Shown here: positions 42,051-51,508 of the stretch, piece after piece
Layout: each line of letters opens with the position of its first letter
Position numbering within the stretch: the stretch's first letter is position 1
From: Ferdinandcohnia sp036965165
GTDB taxonomy: Bacteria; Bacillota; Bacilli; Bacillales; Bacillaceae_L
Length of the DNA stretch: 64,000 bases
Assembly (NCBI RefSeq): GCF_036965165.1
Contig: NZ_JBALOX010000013.1
Location: 1 to 64,000, forward strand
Direction: 5' to 3'
Position numbers and translations under genes: made by a program
The notes under the pieces: model-generated
Database searches by the model: none
What the model saw: only the letters and a program-made list of their open reading frames with translations
What the model was told of the DNA's origin: nothing

Positions 42051-42227
42051 ATGGATAGAAAAGAAATTGAATACAAACTCCGCGAGTTAAAATTAGACTA
42101 TGTTCGCCTTCAAAACGACTTGGAAAAACTAGATTCTGTGAATGGTAATATCTCACCATTGGAACGTCAAATTGCAGAGCTCGAAGTAGAAATCAGCACA
42201 TTATCTAAACAACTGCGCGAAATGTAA
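42051..42227 (+). CDS. Small coiled-coil protein of the SE1832 type
   Basis: A 58-residue charged protein with two heptad-rich helices (KEIEYKLRELKLDYVRLQNDLEKL and SPLERQIAELEVEISTLSKQL) joined by a short turn, so it probably forms a hairpin coiled coil. Small proteins of this pattern occur throughout Bacillales without known function. AGAGGACTCG before ATG 42051 decides the start over ATG 42021. A terminator follows two bases after the stop. Confidence 0.7.
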   Translation: MDRKEIEYKLRELKLDYVRLQNDLEKLDSVNGNISPLERQIAELEVEISTLSKQLREM

Positions 42228-42228
42228 A

Positions 42229-42262
42229 AGGAGTTGCAACCAATACGTTGCAACTCTTTTTT
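42229..42262. terminator. Terminator after the small coiled-coil gene
   Basis: AGGAGTTGCAAC/GTTGCAACTC stem with loop CAATAC and a run of T. Confidence 0.9.
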
Positions 42263-43636
42263 TCATAAAAAAGTAACTGTACTTGCAATTGGATTTAAAT
42301 GCGCTTCATCCACCCATAAAATGAAATAATTATAAGTTGAACCTTCAATTTGGACAGGGGCAGGATACCTGATAATGGCTGCTGCATGTCGTTTCATTTC
42401 AGTCGGTTGGTCTGCAGATGGGTAAATCAGGCACGCCTCTTGACCGCTTATTCTAGTATGGTTAACGCGAGGTGACGAGCCATATGGCATCAATTTGTGG
42501 TATGCCTCCCCCTTACAAACTTCATGAATATCATCCCCACCTCCGATTGCGGAAATTTGAAAGAATCCATTTTCCCCTTCATATCTCTCCGCGTCTACCT
42601 GCTGCCAGTTCGAAGGATAAGGGAATCGCACTCTATAGGTTTCATTTGTATAGATCTTGTTTGTAGAAGGAATATTTCCTGAAGACCAACTGAGGTTCCC
42701 AATTAAAGGTTCTCTCGTGAGCATGACCGGTGAAGGTTTCTGTAAATCTACCATCCACATTTCAGTTGCGGCTCCTTGCTCAGAGCAACCGGATAAATAG
42801 GCGATTGTCTGACCAGTTGGAGACCATGTAACAGGTGTTGCATAGCAGGAAGATTTCGTAAGCACCCGCTCATTTCCCCCTCGTTTTCCAACAAGTCGGA
42901 TTTCGTTATAATATCCGGTTCCCTCGCTATAAGCTGTTGCACTAAAGGCAATCAACTGGGAAATCGGTGACCATGTCGGGTAGTAATTTTTCGCCTGCTC
43001 CCCGCCTTTGATTTCATATACTTCTCCCGACGACAAATCAACCGTACGAATCAGTGAGATACTCGCTCCAGGTGTTGTATAAAGGGCAAATGTCCCGTCA
43101 GGAGAAAGTGAAACATCATTTAGTGGTCCTTCTGTGTTATTCGTGATTTGCCTTCTTCCTGAACCATTAGTGGCAATCCGGAATAATTGTTGGGTGCCTG
43201 AGGAATCTACTCCTTGAAAAAGAAGCTCCCTTCCATTTGGAAACCACTGGACATCTGATGCACTAGGAGCCGAAATACTTGTTGCCTGGTAAGACAAAAC
43301 ATCATACATCATGATATGGTTTCTCGTTGAAAAGCCAAGTGTTCGATGATTTGGAGACCAATCTAATGTGAAATCCTCATCAGGACCGAGTTGATCAATT
43401 GCTGCGATTTTTCCTGATGAAAGATAAATGACATATACGATTCGATTTTTCCCAACAAACGCGATTTTGCTATTATCGCCTGACCATATAGGCCGAGAAA
43501 CAGAATCGCCCAATCCATTTGTTAGTTGCACCTGTGTTCCATTTTGAACATTAAAAAGCAGAATATCATATTGCCCACCTCGCCTCGAGGTATAAGCAAT
43601 CATCCCGTTCGGTCGTGCTCTATAATAAAACGACAA
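42263..43636 (-). CDS. TolB-like beta-propeller protein
   Basis: A 457-residue protein. Residues 1-320 are six or seven TolB/WD40-like blades with the repeated pattern SPDGxxxxY or WSPxxxxIAF (IWSGDNSKIAFVG, DWSPNHRTLGFST, WFPNGRELLFQG, LSPDGTFALYTT, WSPISQLIAFSA, WSPTGQTIAYLS). The last 130 residues form a second domain with YRVRFPYPSNWQQV, like PsbP/surface proteins. There is no signal peptide. The start is TTG 43636, supported by GAAGGTGA; an ATG at the same place is out of frame. Function is unknown. Confidence 0.72.
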   Translation of the reverse strand: MSFYYRARPNGMIAYTSRRGGQYDILLFNVQNGTQVQLTNGLGDSVSRPIWSGDNSKIAFVGKNRIVYVIYLSSGKIAAIDQLGPDEDFTLDWSPNHRTLGFSTRNHIMMYDVLSYQATSISAPSASDVQWFPNGRELLFQGVDSSGTQQLFRIATNGSGRRQITNNTEGPLNDVSLSPDGTFALYTTPGASISLIRTVDLSSGEVYEIKGGEQAKNYYPTWSPISQLIAFSATAYSEGTGYYNEIRLVGKRGGNERVLTKSSCYATPVTWSPTGQTIAYLSGCSEQGAATEMWMVDLQKPSPVMLTREPLIGNLSWSSGNIPSTNKIYTNETYRVRFPYPSNWQQVDAERYEGENGFFQISAIGGGDDIHEVCKGEAYHKLMPYGSSPRVNHTRISGQEACLIYPSADQPTEMKRHAAAIIRYPAPVQIEGSTYNYFILWVDEAHLNPIASTVTFL

Positions 43637-43801
43637 AATACATCACCTTCTCTAAAGATGTCTTTTGCCTATTTTATTCATCCAAACGAAATGGGTTCGA
43701 CCTACAACTTTCTATGTATTTATATTTCTCTAGACTAATTGTAAGCATAGTTTGTCCCTCCTAGAAATAGAGTTATAGAAAAAGGAGGGATACCCTTAAC
43801 C

Positions 43802-44167
43802 ATGTATAAAACATTTTCTAGCTCGAATCTCATTCGATATGCAGTTGCCTATGTGTTTATTACAGCTGGGGCTTTGAAGCTTCTTAGTAATGAGCTTAGC
43901 TCTACCTTCATGAATCTGCCATTACCTGCACCAGAATTGGTCATGTATGTCGTCGCCACTCTTGAAATTATTTGCGGAATTCTCATCGCAATCAATAAGG
44001 AAGTTAAAAAAGCAACGATTCCGTTATTCGTCATTATGATTGCAGCAATCCTTTTAGTAAAAATTCCGATTCTACATACAGGCTTCCTACATTTTGCATT
44101 TGCAGCTAGGCTGGATATTGTTATGCTGGTATTATTATACATTCTATATAATTCACACCAAAAATAA
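43802..44167 (+). CDS. DoxX-like small membrane protein
   Basis: A 121-residue protein with four hydrophobic helices (RYAVAYVFITAGALKLL, VMYVVATLEIICGILIAI, IPLFVIMIAAILLVKIPIL, LDIVMLVLLYILY), matching the DoxX fold. Relatives assist redox or quinone metabolism, but most are uncharacterised. The start ATG 43802 has AAAGGAGGG 12 bases upstream, a long spacing. It is a single-gene unit with its own terminator. Confidence 0.75.
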   Translation: MYKTFSSSNLIRYAVAYVFITAGALKLLSNELSSTFMNLPLPAPELVMYVVATLEIICGILIAINKEVKKATIPLFVIMIAAILLVKIPILHTGFLHFAFAARLDIVMLVLLYILYNSHQK

Positions 44168-44196
44168 TTGAAAAATACTCCAACCTTGGAAGCTAT

Positions 44197-44230
44197 AAAC
44201 AGATTGCAGCTGCAATTTGTTTATTTTTTT
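44197..44230 (+). terminator. Terminator after the DoxX-like gene
   Basis: AAACA-ATTGCAG/CTGCAAT-TGTTT stem followed by ATTTTTTT. Confidence 0.85.
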
Positions 44231-44374
44231 ACAAAAATAATAATAGAAAGCAGTTTCATTTCACTTAAAATTGTAAACTTTATAAAATATTAAACCAAAT
44301 CGGAATTTTCATATGTTTGACATAGTGAAACAATTTAAATTATTATACCAATATACTATTTTGGAGGTTTTATT

Positions 44375-45868
44375 ATGTCAAGCTTTAATAGACAGAAAAT
44401 TGTGGACAGTGTTCCTCAAAAGGGGTTCTTTGGACACCCTAAAGGACTATTCACTCTTTTCTTCACAGAATTCTGGGAACGATTCTCGTATTATGGGATG
44501 AGAGCGATTCTCGTATTCTATATGTATTATGAAGTATCTAAGGGTGGGCTAGGACTTGATCAGCACACTGCCCTTGCTATCATGTCCATTTATGGATCAC
44601 TTGTCTATATGTCAGGTGTTATAGGTGGATGGTTAGCAGACCGAATCTTCGGTACTTCTAAAGCTGTGTTTTATGGTGGTATATTAATCATGCTTGGCCA
44701 TATCGCACTTGCGATTCCTGGTAGCATCACTCTATTCTTTGTATCAATGGTACTAATCGTTCTTGGTACCGGATTATTAAAACCGAATGTATCAAGTGTA
44801 GTTGGTGAAATTTATAGTGAAACTGATACACGACGCGATGCAGGTTTTAGTATCTTCTATATGAGTATCAACCTCGGAGGATTCCTATCTCCAATTATCG
44901 TCGGTGAAGTTGGGCTAAAACATAATTTCCATTGGGGCTTTGCAATTGCCGCAATCGGGATGTTCTTTGGTTTACTAATGTTTGTCTTTACAAAGAAAAA
45001 GAATCTCGGTCTTGCGGGAACAATTGTTCCAAACCCACTTGCTCAAGACGAAAAGAAAAAGGTTTATACTCAAATAGTTATAGGTGTAATTGTTCTTGCA
45101 ATTCTAGTTGCGATTGCAATCCCTACTGGTATCCTAACATTTGATTCATTTATCGCACTTATTGGTATCCTTGGATTTTTAATTCCAACTATTTATTTTG
45201 TAACAATGTACCGTAGTCCAAAAACTACAGAAGTTGAGCGTTCTAGAATCTTAGCTTACATTCCTTTATTTATAGCATCTGTGATGTTCTGGTCTATTCA
45301 GGAGCAAGGAGCAACCATTCTTGCCAATTATGCAGATACACGAACACAGTTACATTTTGCAGGCTTTGATATTTCACCTGCTTTGTTCCAATCGTTAAAC
45401 CCATTATTTATTATCATGTTTGCGCCTGTTTTCGCATGGTTGTGGGTAAAGCTTGGTAATCGCCAACCTTCTGTTCCGAAGAAGTTCTCTTTAGGGTTAT
45501 TGTTTGCTGGTCTTTCATTCCTTGTTATTTTATTACCAGCATACTTAGGTGGAACAGAATCATTAGTTAATCCACTTTGGTTAGTACTAAGTTATTTCAT
45601 TGTTGTACTTGGAGAATTATTAATTTCACCAGTCGGACTTTCCGCTACAACGAAATTGGCTCCGGCTGCGTTTACAGCACAGATGATGAGTTTATGGATG
45701 CTTTCAAATGCTGCTGCGCAAGCTCTTAACGCACAGCTTGTTAAGTTCTATCGACCTGAAACAGAAATGACGTATTTTGGAGTAATTGGTGGAGCCGCAA
45801 TTGTTTTAGGTATTATTTTATTGTTTGTATCACCGAAGATCCAGAAGTTCATGAAGGGTGTTAACTAA
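44375..45868 (+). CDS. Proton-dependent oligopeptide transporter (POT/PTR family)
   Basis: A 497-residue carrier of di- and tripeptides with 12-14 helices. The family signature FFTEFWERFSYYGMRAILVFYMY holds the ExxERFxYY motif, followed by GGWLADRIFGTSKAVFYGG and the second signature YMSINLGGFLSPIIVG. This is the DtpT/YclF type. The ATG follows TTGGAGGTT. A class B repeat and a strong terminator come after the stop codon. Confidence 0.94.
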   Translation: MSSFNRQKIVDSVPQKGFFGHPKGLFTLFFTEFWERFSYYGMRAILVFYMYYEVSKGGLGLDQHTALAIMSIYGSLVYMSGVIGGWLADRIFGTSKAVFYGGILIMLGHIALAIPGSITLFFVSMVLIVLGTGLLKPNVSSVVGEIYSETDTRRDAGFSIFYMSINLGGFLSPIIVGEVGLKHNFHWGFAIAAIGMFFGLLMFVFTKKKNLGLAGTIVPNPLAQDEKKKVYTQIVIGVIVLAILVAIAIPTGILTFDSFIALIGILGFLIPTIYFVTMYRSPKTTEVERSRILAYIPLFIASVMFWSIQEQGATILANYADTRTQLHFAGFDISPALFQSLNPLFIIMFAPVFAWLWVKLGNRQPSVPKKFSLGLLFAGLSFLVILLPAYLGGTESLVNPLWLVLSYFIVVLGELLISPVGLSATTKLAPAAFTAQMMSLWMLSNAAAQALNAQLVKFYRPETEMTYFGVIGGAAIVLGIILLFVSPKIQKFMKGVN

Positions 45869-45875
45869 TAAGCAA

Positions 45876-45984
45876 AGCGCATGCGCCTTGCTAGCCCCGA
45901 AAAGCATAAGACAAGACGGCTAGAAGGTCGCACTTTGACCTTCTTGACGGATTCGAGGGGCTAGGCGCTGAAGCTAGCCATAGA
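45876..45984 (+). repeat. Class B interspersed element, copy 1
   Basis: Contains CATGCGCCTTGCTAGCCCCG, AAGCATAAGACAAGACGGC and AGGGGCTAGGCGCTGAAGCT. The two ends are partly complementary (GCGCCTTGCTAGCCCC with GGGGCTAGGCGC), giving one long imperfect hairpin. Repeats of this GCGCC-AGCTAGxCA type are common between genes in Bacillaceae. This copy lies between the peptide transporter stop and its terminator. Confidence 0.8.
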
Positions 45985-45985
45985 T

Positions 45986-46020
45986 AAAAAAGGCCTGTCC
46001 GCACTGGACAGGCCTTTTTT
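45986..46020. terminator. Terminator between the peptide transporter and TraB genes
   Basis: AAAAAAGGCCTGTCC/GGACAGGCCTTTTTT perfect stem with loop GCACT, symmetric for both strands. Confidence 0.93.
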
Positions 46021-46023
46021 ACC

Positions 46024-47190
46024 TTATAAATTCTTGATAAACAACCTCACGACATCGGCTCCGCCGATAAATAAACCAAGAGTGGTACCTAGGTTACATA
46101 AAACAATAATAAGCAAGATGCGTGTTACTTTGTTATGCCAGAAGCCCTTTACACTATAGACATCGGTTGAAAGTGTTTCAAAGTCCTTCACACTTGGACG
46201 GCGTAAGAAAGCCTGTACAAATCCTGCAATCCACCCCGCTGCAATTAGTGGATGCATGACCCCAATTGGTGCTGCAAAAAAGGCGGCAACAATCGTCAAT
46301 GGATGCCCTAGAGCAATCGCCGCTCCAATAGCTGAAAACGAACCTGTCCACAAAACGAGACTTAAGGTTTGTTGCAAACCTGCTTCAGGATTCGCAAAGA
46401 ATGTGTAAACAATGATTGCCACAATTAAAACCGGAATCGCCCAACCAAATATTTTGGGTGCTTTTGATTTTGGTGGAAGCTGGGTAAGCTTCTTTAAATC
46501 ATGTTCCTTTTTTATTTCTTCCTTGATTCCCGGAACATGCGCTGCCCCAAGTACAGCTACTATTTTTTCTCCTGGGGCATGTTTGATTTTTTGAGCTAAA
46601 TACTGATCCCGCTCATCAATGAGTGGAGTTTTTAATTTCGGAAAGCTCGTCGAAAATTCCGTCAGCATCGAATTTAACATATCCTGAGATTTCATTTTTT
46701 CAAGCTCTTCCTCGGTAATTGTTTCGTTACTGAAGATGCTGTAAATAATCGACATTAATAATTTCATTTTACCGGTGAACCCAACGGCATTCCAAATCCG
46801 TGAGAACGTAACTTGAATATTTCGGTCCGCTAAAACGAGTTCCGCTCCAACTTCTTTTGCTGACTCAATCCCTTGAAGCATTTCTTGACCAGCATTTATC
46901 CCGAATTGGCTTGCCATTCTCTTCTGAAAGGAGGAAATCATAAGGTTCATGAGAAGCAATGTAGCTTTTTTCTCTTTAATGACCTTAAAGATGTCCATTT
47001 CCTTCCACTTGTTACCTTCCATCATCGACTGATATCTTTGATCATCGAGCTCAATACAAACAGAATCTGGCTTCTCGGCTTCGATAACTTCCTTTACCTG
47101 TTCAGCACTATGCTTAGAAACATGTGCTGTTCCAATTAATATGTATTCCTTACCATCTAATTCAATCCTCGTAATATTTTCTTCAGACAT
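46024..47190 (-). CDS. TraB/PrgY family membrane protein
   Basis: A 388-residue protein. The N-terminal 230 residues are the TraB (GumN-like) domain with the paired GTAHVS and GAAHVPG motifs and a conserved CIELDDQRY segment; this domain resembles metallopeptidases of the Tiki/EreA-like group. The C-terminal 140 residues hold five or six membrane helices. PrgY of Enterococcus inactivates a pheromone peptide, so a peptide-degrading or peptide-sensing role is possible. The ATG follows AAGGAAGGT. It is a single gene. Confidence 0.85.
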   Translation of the reverse strand: MSEENITRIELDGKEYILIGTAHVSKHSAEQVKEVIEAEKPDSVCIELDDQRYQSMMEGNKWKEMDIFKVIKEKKATLLLMNLMISSFQKRMASQFGINAGQEMLQGIESAKEVGAELVLADRNIQVTFSRIWNAVGFTGKMKLLMSIIYSIFSNETITEEELEKMKSQDMLNSMLTEFSTSFPKLKTPLIDERDQYLAQKIKHAPGEKIVAVLGAAHVPGIKEEIKKEHDLKKLTQLPPKSKAPKIFGWAIPVLIVAIIVYTFFANPEAGLQQTLSLVLWTGSFSAIGAAIALGHPLTIVAAFFAAPIGVMHPLIAAGWIAGFVQAFLRRPSVKDFETLSTDVYSVKGFWHNKVTRILLIIVLCNLGTTLGLFIGGADVVRLFIKNL

Positions 47191-47282
47191 AATAGACCTT
47201 CCTTATACATGCTCAATTTGTGTATATTCCTAATTCTAAACTAGAATGGCTGAGATTTGAATTCTTTTAATAAAATATGTAC

Positions 47283-47316
47283 AAAAAAGGACCGAAGCAT
47301 CTAGAGCCTTCGGTCC
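47283..47316 (-). terminator. Terminator of the former alsT gene
   Basis: GGGACCGAAGG/CCTTCGGTCC-like stem (GGACCGAAG with CTTCGGTCC) followed on the minus strand by TTTTTT. Confidence 0.85.
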
Positions 47317-47325
47317 CGCTCCCCT

Positions 47326-47786
47326 TTATCCAGGGAATGAATTATCTTTATCTTTATTTCCTAGAGAACCTGATGGGTTGTCATCATGAACATAATCATT
47401 CACCCAGTAATCCGCATTTTTAATTCCTAGCTTTACGGGATCAAAGACTGGATACCCCTGCCTTACGCTGCCTCTCGTAATCCTTTAAGGTGATTAATGC
47501 AGGTTTTGCTAATATGAGAATGGCAATGACGTTCAGCCAAACCATTAAACCTAAGCAGATATCCCCAAATGCCCATGCAAGCTTTGCTTCATTTACTGTA
47601 CCTTAGGTCATGGAGGCTAATAAAACAATTTTAAGAATAAACATGCCCACCTTACTGTCTCTACCTCTCATTAAATAAGCGATATTCGTTTCTGCCATGT
47701 AGTATTAGGCCATAATCGTTGTAAAAGCAAAGAAGAATAGTGCGATTCCCATTTAATTATATTGGACCATTTTCTAATAAAATGCC
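47326..47786 (-). pseudogene. Decayed sodium:alanine symporter (AlsT), C-terminal remnant
   Basis: Translating the minus strand gives IALFFFAFTTIMA, stop, YYMAETNIAYL, VLLASMT, stop, GTVNEAKLAWAFGDICLGLM and VWLNVIAILILAKPALITL, the end of an AGCS-family sodium:alanine symporter. At least three in-frame stops (TAA where relatives have Tyr or similar codons) and a frameshift after KDYERQRKAG interrupt it. The other frame continues YPVFDPVKLGIKNADYWV and ends at 47326. The first roughly two thirds of the gene is gone, replaced directly by the LtaS-like gene end at 47794. The terminator is still intact. Confidence 0.88.
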
Positions 47787-47793
47787 TTTTTTA

Positions 47794-49776
47794 TCATTCC
47801 CGAAATACTTTTCGGTAATAGTCTAACTCTAATATTTTGGCAGAGTAATAGAACTTTTCTTGGACACGCTGCAGTCTACTCTGAAAATAGCCCTCTTCCA
47901 AAACTTCTCCCTCATCTGAAGTGAACCCATGGGTAATGGAGTTATAGCTTCCTTTATCTGTAATAAAGCTTTGATTTTGAAAAATAACAAGTGGCTCAGC
48001 ATCTGAGAAAATATCGCTTCCCATCACTAACCTTGAGTCATATTCAAGCCCAAGCAAATTAGAAAGTGTTGGGAGAATATCTAGACTGGATGCAGGTTTT
48101 TCAACGACAACTTGCTCCATTCCTTTTGTATAAAGGATAAAGGCACTTTTATAGAGTTCAAAATTTTCCTCAACTATATGTCCTGCAAGTTCGTCAATCG
48201 TTCTCTTTTCAAGCCCGTATGGATAATGGTCCGCACTTAATGCAATCAAGGTGCGTTCCGCAATCCCCTTTTTCTCAAATTCAGCCATCAGTGTTTCCAG
48301 TGCGCGATCTAACTCAATTTGTGTTGCCAAATACGCCTTTGCCTGTTCGGAGTATGGAAGATCTTCTACAAGTTGTTTATTTTTATTCGCAATAAAATTT
48401 CCCATAAATGAATATTGCATATGTCCACTAACAGTCATGTAATACGTATGGAAGGGTTCGTTATCTATATAATTTGGAATTGTTTTTTCTATCATCTCAA
48501 GGTCTGATTCTGGCCAGGTTTCTATTACATCCAAACCATTTCCAAGACCATAATAATCATACCCCATGTTTGGATGTGAAATGTCCCTTCCATAATACGT
48601 ATAGGTATGATTGTGATATGCAGTTGTTTTGTATCCCTGTCTCTTCAATTGCTTTCCCATGACAAACGGTAAGAGATTGCTTCCCGAATCTCGAAAGCTC
48701 CAAACCCCACTTTTCGGTATTAAACTATTTAATGCAACATATTCTCCGTCCGACGTACTTACGCCCCATATCGGTGTATAAAAATTCGTAAATCGAAAGC
48801 CTTCATGGACAAGCTTATAGAGGGTTGGCGTTACATCCTTGTGAACAGCATATGGTGAAAAACCTTCAGCAGTAATCAGGATCAGGTTATATCCCTTATA
48901 TTTGCCAGTGTACTCATTTTTCGCAGTGGGTTTCACTGATGTAAAATAACGATGCATATTTAGGATTTCCTCATTTTCTTCGTTTGAAATTAATTCATTA
49001 AAGTCGATTTCTAGTTTGTTATATTCTTTGGGTTTTGTTTCTACTTTTTCGGGCGGTATTTTTATAATGGGCTCCCTTTGAATATTAGGCTTATGAATGA
49101 AAACCGGATTAGACGGATTAGGTATCTCCACTTTAGGAGACGTTCCAACAAGCTGTCGTTGAAGATCAATACGCATCGCTGTAAGAATACCAAATCGCTC
49201 AACAGAAAGGCTTGGAAGATTGCTAACGTAATATAAATCAAATGCTGAATGGGATTCCTTCCCACCTGCATAGATCGTTGCAATTCCAGCAGATTGAAAG
49301 AGAATGATGCAACAAACAACTATTAGTCGATTCAACCAGCCAATTTTCACAAATGCAATCCGCTTCTTTTTTAAAAAGACTAAACCAATAACGGGTAGAA
49401 AAAACAAGATAATAAATACAATATTATCAACAATCACATTTAAAATATCCCGTCTAAATTCCATAATTTGGCCTGTAATTCCAAGTGAGTAGATAATATA
49501 ATATGACTTAAAAAACTTATAGTAAATCATCTGGGATGCATAAATCAATGAGGCTATTGTTAAAAGCACAAGTGCAAGAAGCAAGTTAAATATACCATTA
49601 AAAATACTGCAAATTAGAAAAAGCACTAGACAAAAGACAATTAGGAAAATAAGAGACCTTACATAATCAAAAGTAAATAAAACTTCAGTTGTAATTATCC
49701 TGAAAATCGTTTCCATAAAGAGAAACGACCCAAAAAAGTAAAATAACAAAGATTCATTTTTCATAAATCGCTTCAT
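47794..49776 (-). CDS. LtaS-like sulfatase-fold membrane enzyme
   Basis: A 660-residue protein. Five hydrophobic helices in residues 15-190 precede a linker and an extracellular sulfatase domain (about 310-620). The catalytic Thr is in IWGVSTSDGEYVAL; metal-binding residues are in LILITAEGFSP and ALSADHYPYG, and the substrate-binding His in MTVSGHMQYS. This is the pattern of lipoteichoic acid synthases, which transfer glycerol phosphate. ATG 49776 follows GAAAGGGTG; the longer frame lacks a site. It could be one of several LtaS paralogues (as YqgS, YfnI, YvgJ in B. subtilis); which one is not decided. Confidence 0.87.
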   Translation of the reverse strand: MKRFMKNESLLFYFFGSFLFMETIFRIITTEVLFTFDYVRSLIFLIVFCLVLFLICSIFNGIFNLLLALVLLTIASLIYASQMIYYKFFKSYYIIYSLGITGQIMEFRRDILNVIVDNIVFIILFFLPVIGLVFLKKKRIAFVKIGWLNRLIVVCCIILFQSAGIATIYAGGKESHSAFDLYYVSNLPSLSVERFGILTAMRIDLQRQLVGTSPKVEIPNPSNPVFIHKPNIQREPIIKIPPEKVETKPKEYNKLEIDFNELISNEENEEILNMHRYFTSVKPTAKNEYTGKYKGYNLILITAEGFSPYAVHKDVTPTLYKLVHEGFRFTNFYTPIWGVSTSDGEYVALNSLIPKSGVWSFRDSGSNLLPFVMGKQLKRQGYKTTAYHNHTYTYYGRDISHPNMGYDYYGLGNGLDVIETWPESDLEMIEKTIPNYIDNEPFHTYYMTVSGHMQYSFMGNFIANKNKQLVEDLPYSEQAKAYLATQIELDRALETLMAEFEKKGIAERTLIALSADHYPYGLEKRTIDELAGHIVEENFELYKSAFILYTKGMEQVVVEKPASSLDILPTLSNLLGLEYDSRLVMGSDIFSDAEPLVIFQNQSFITDKGSYNSITHGFTSDEGEVLEEGYFQSRLQRVQEKFYYSAKILELDYYRKVFRE

Positions 49777-49969
49777 TGAAACACCCTTTCGCACAAGGTC
49801 AGCCAATACTACTTTAGTCGTAATACTACCATTATACTGAATTTTATTATAACTTAGATGTGGTTTATTCATTTTTTACAAATAATGATTTAAATCACGG
49901 TATGTCTTTTAATCCTATCTTATAATGGGTATAGATAGACGAAGAAAACATATACAGGGAGCGATTCAA

Positions 49970-50311
49970 ATGAAAAAAGAAATGCTCGACAATTTTATTG
50001 AATATAACGTGGAAAGACTTACAAAGCGTATTATCTTTAAAGAAGGTGGCAGCACCGTCTTCGTGTTAAATTTTATGCCAAATCAATCTTTACCTGCACA
50101 TAAACATCCAGGTTCAAATGTTTATCTACATGTTTTAACTGGTGATGGCACCTTTATAATTGATGAACAAGAAGTAAAAGTAAAAAAGAATGATGTAATA
50201 GTTTGTAATGGAGATGAAAGCTTAAGCTTTGTAAATGACGGATCAGAAAATGTAAGTCTATATGTTACACTTACAAAGATTTCAGACGAAAGATACGCTC
50301 AAGACGTCTGA
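49970..50311 (+). CDS. Small cupin domain protein
   Basis: A 113-residue single-domain cupin. Motif 1 is LPAHKHPGSNVYLHVLTGDG, with two His and the expected Glu position held by Val-Tyr-Leu, and motif 2 is NDVIVCNGDESLSFVNDGSE. The metal site is therefore incomplete compared with enzymes, and a binding or sensor role is possible. ATG 49970 follows GGGAGCG; the earlier ATG at 49925 has no site. A terminator follows the stop. The partner or substrate is unknown. Confidence 0.75.
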   Translation: MKKEMLDNFIEYNVERLTKRIIFKEGGSTVFVLNFMPNQSLPAHKHPGSNVYLHVLTGDGTFIIDEQEVKVKKNDVIVCNGDESLSFVNDGSENVSLYVTLTKISDERYAQDV

Positions 50312-50312
50312 A

Positions 50313-50346
50313 AATAAAACTGCCAACCTTTATGGTTGGCAGTTTA
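50313..50346. terminator. Terminator between the cupin gene and natB
   Basis: AAACTGCCAACC/GGTTGGCAGTTT perfect stem with loop TTTAT, symmetric for both converging genes. Confidence 0.9.
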
Positions 50347-50350
50347 TTCG

Positions 50351-51508
50351 TTAGTTCATAACCCATTTATCTTTCATAAACATGATTCGACCAATAACAA
50401 AGAAGATTATCATACAAGCGATGTTGCTACCGAATGCAAGTAAAATATGTTCATAGTTAACAATTCCGAACATCAATTCTTTTATTAAAGTAAACAAATT
50501 CATAATTGGCACAACGAAGTGAAATGCTGTAAGTTCATTCACACCCACCCCTACAATCACCATTGCAGGGAACATCGCAATCATCATGACAGGACTACTA
50601 TAGCTTCCTGCTTCCTTGATCGTCTTCGCGGCAATACTTGTAATCATGATTAATGATGCAGTGAATGCAGCGTAGATAATTGATAGTAAAATCGCAAGTC
50701 CAATGATTAAATAAGCGTCATTTCCAAATGATACCGCATTTTTGAGATTTTCAGTAAACAAACTAATTTCCATTGCAACTACACCCAATGTAACAATGCC
50801 TATCACTGACCCAATTGTTGCTATCGTTAGCCATTTTGCTAGTAGCAAGGTAGATCTTTTAACCGGTGTCATTAGGAGAGCTTCCATTGTTTTCTTCTCT
50901 TTTTCCCCTGCAAATAAGTCTGATGCAGAAGGTCCAGAACCAACTCCTATTGCAATTGATAAGATTAAGGGAATTAAAAATGCCAGCATTTCAACATTTG
51001 GATCCTCATTTGTAAGCTCGATTTGTTCAATTGCAAATGGCTGCATAACAGACGGATCCACTCCGCCTTCCTGAAGATTCTCTGCCACAACTGTCTTTTC
51101 AAAAAACGCTAATGTGCTCATAATAATCGCATTTAATTGATTAGACTTTTGACTAAATGAATCCCCGATCAGCGTTACTGAAGCTTTTCCCCCATTTTGA
51201 GTGGCCTCAATGAAATTTGGAGTGAATTGTAATCCACCCTGTGCATCCCCATCAAGAATAGATTGTTCCAGATTAGAAGATTCGATTAGTTCGACATTCT
51301 TAACTCCTGTAAAAATCATTTCTGCCTCATTCATAGCAGACTCTACAACCGCTAGTTGATAGGTCTCACCCTCATCTTCCGAAATCATGTTTTCATAAAA
51401 AAATGTTAATCCGGACATCATAATGACTGGTAATAACACAGTAAGTATCAATGTTCGACGATCCCTAAAGCAATCTTTTAATTCCTTTAAATATATATTA
51501 CGAAGCAT
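50351..51508 (-). CDS. natB: ABC transporter permease (NatB-like)
   Basis: A 385-residue ABC-2 permease with one N-terminal helix, a large outside loop (about 40-175) and five C-terminal helices. The family stretch FAGEKEKKTMEALLMTPVKRSTLLLAKWL is clear. In B. subtilis NatB with NatA exports sodium. The ATG is 11 bases inside the natA gene end. The symbol is supported by the divergent LytTR/kinase pair, which matches the natK-natR-natA-natB set. Confidence 0.85.
   Translation of the reverse strand: MLRNIYLKELKDCFRDRRTLILTVLLPVIMMSGLTFFYENMISEDEGETYQLAVVESAMNEAEMIFTGVKNVELIESSNLEQSILDGDAQGGLQFTPNFIEATQNGGKASVTLIGDSFSQKSNQLNAIIMSTLAFFEKTVVAENLQEGGVDPSVMQPFAIEQIELTNEDPNVEMLAFLIPLILSIAIGVGSGPSASDLFAGEKEKKTMEALLMTPVKRSTLLLAKWLTIATIGSVIGIVTLGVVAMEISLFTENLKNAVSFGNDAYLIIGLAILLSIIYAAFTASLIMITSIAAKTIKEAGSYSSPVMMIAMFPAMVIVGVGVNELTAFHFVVPIMNLFTLIKELMFGIVNYEHILLAFGSNIACMIIFFVIGRIMFMKDKWVMN

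Noticed and set aside
45876..45984. Small RNA gene after the peptide transporter
   Set aside because: The sequence recurs after natK as an interspersed repeat and has no promoter of its own, so a separate RNA gene is not supported.
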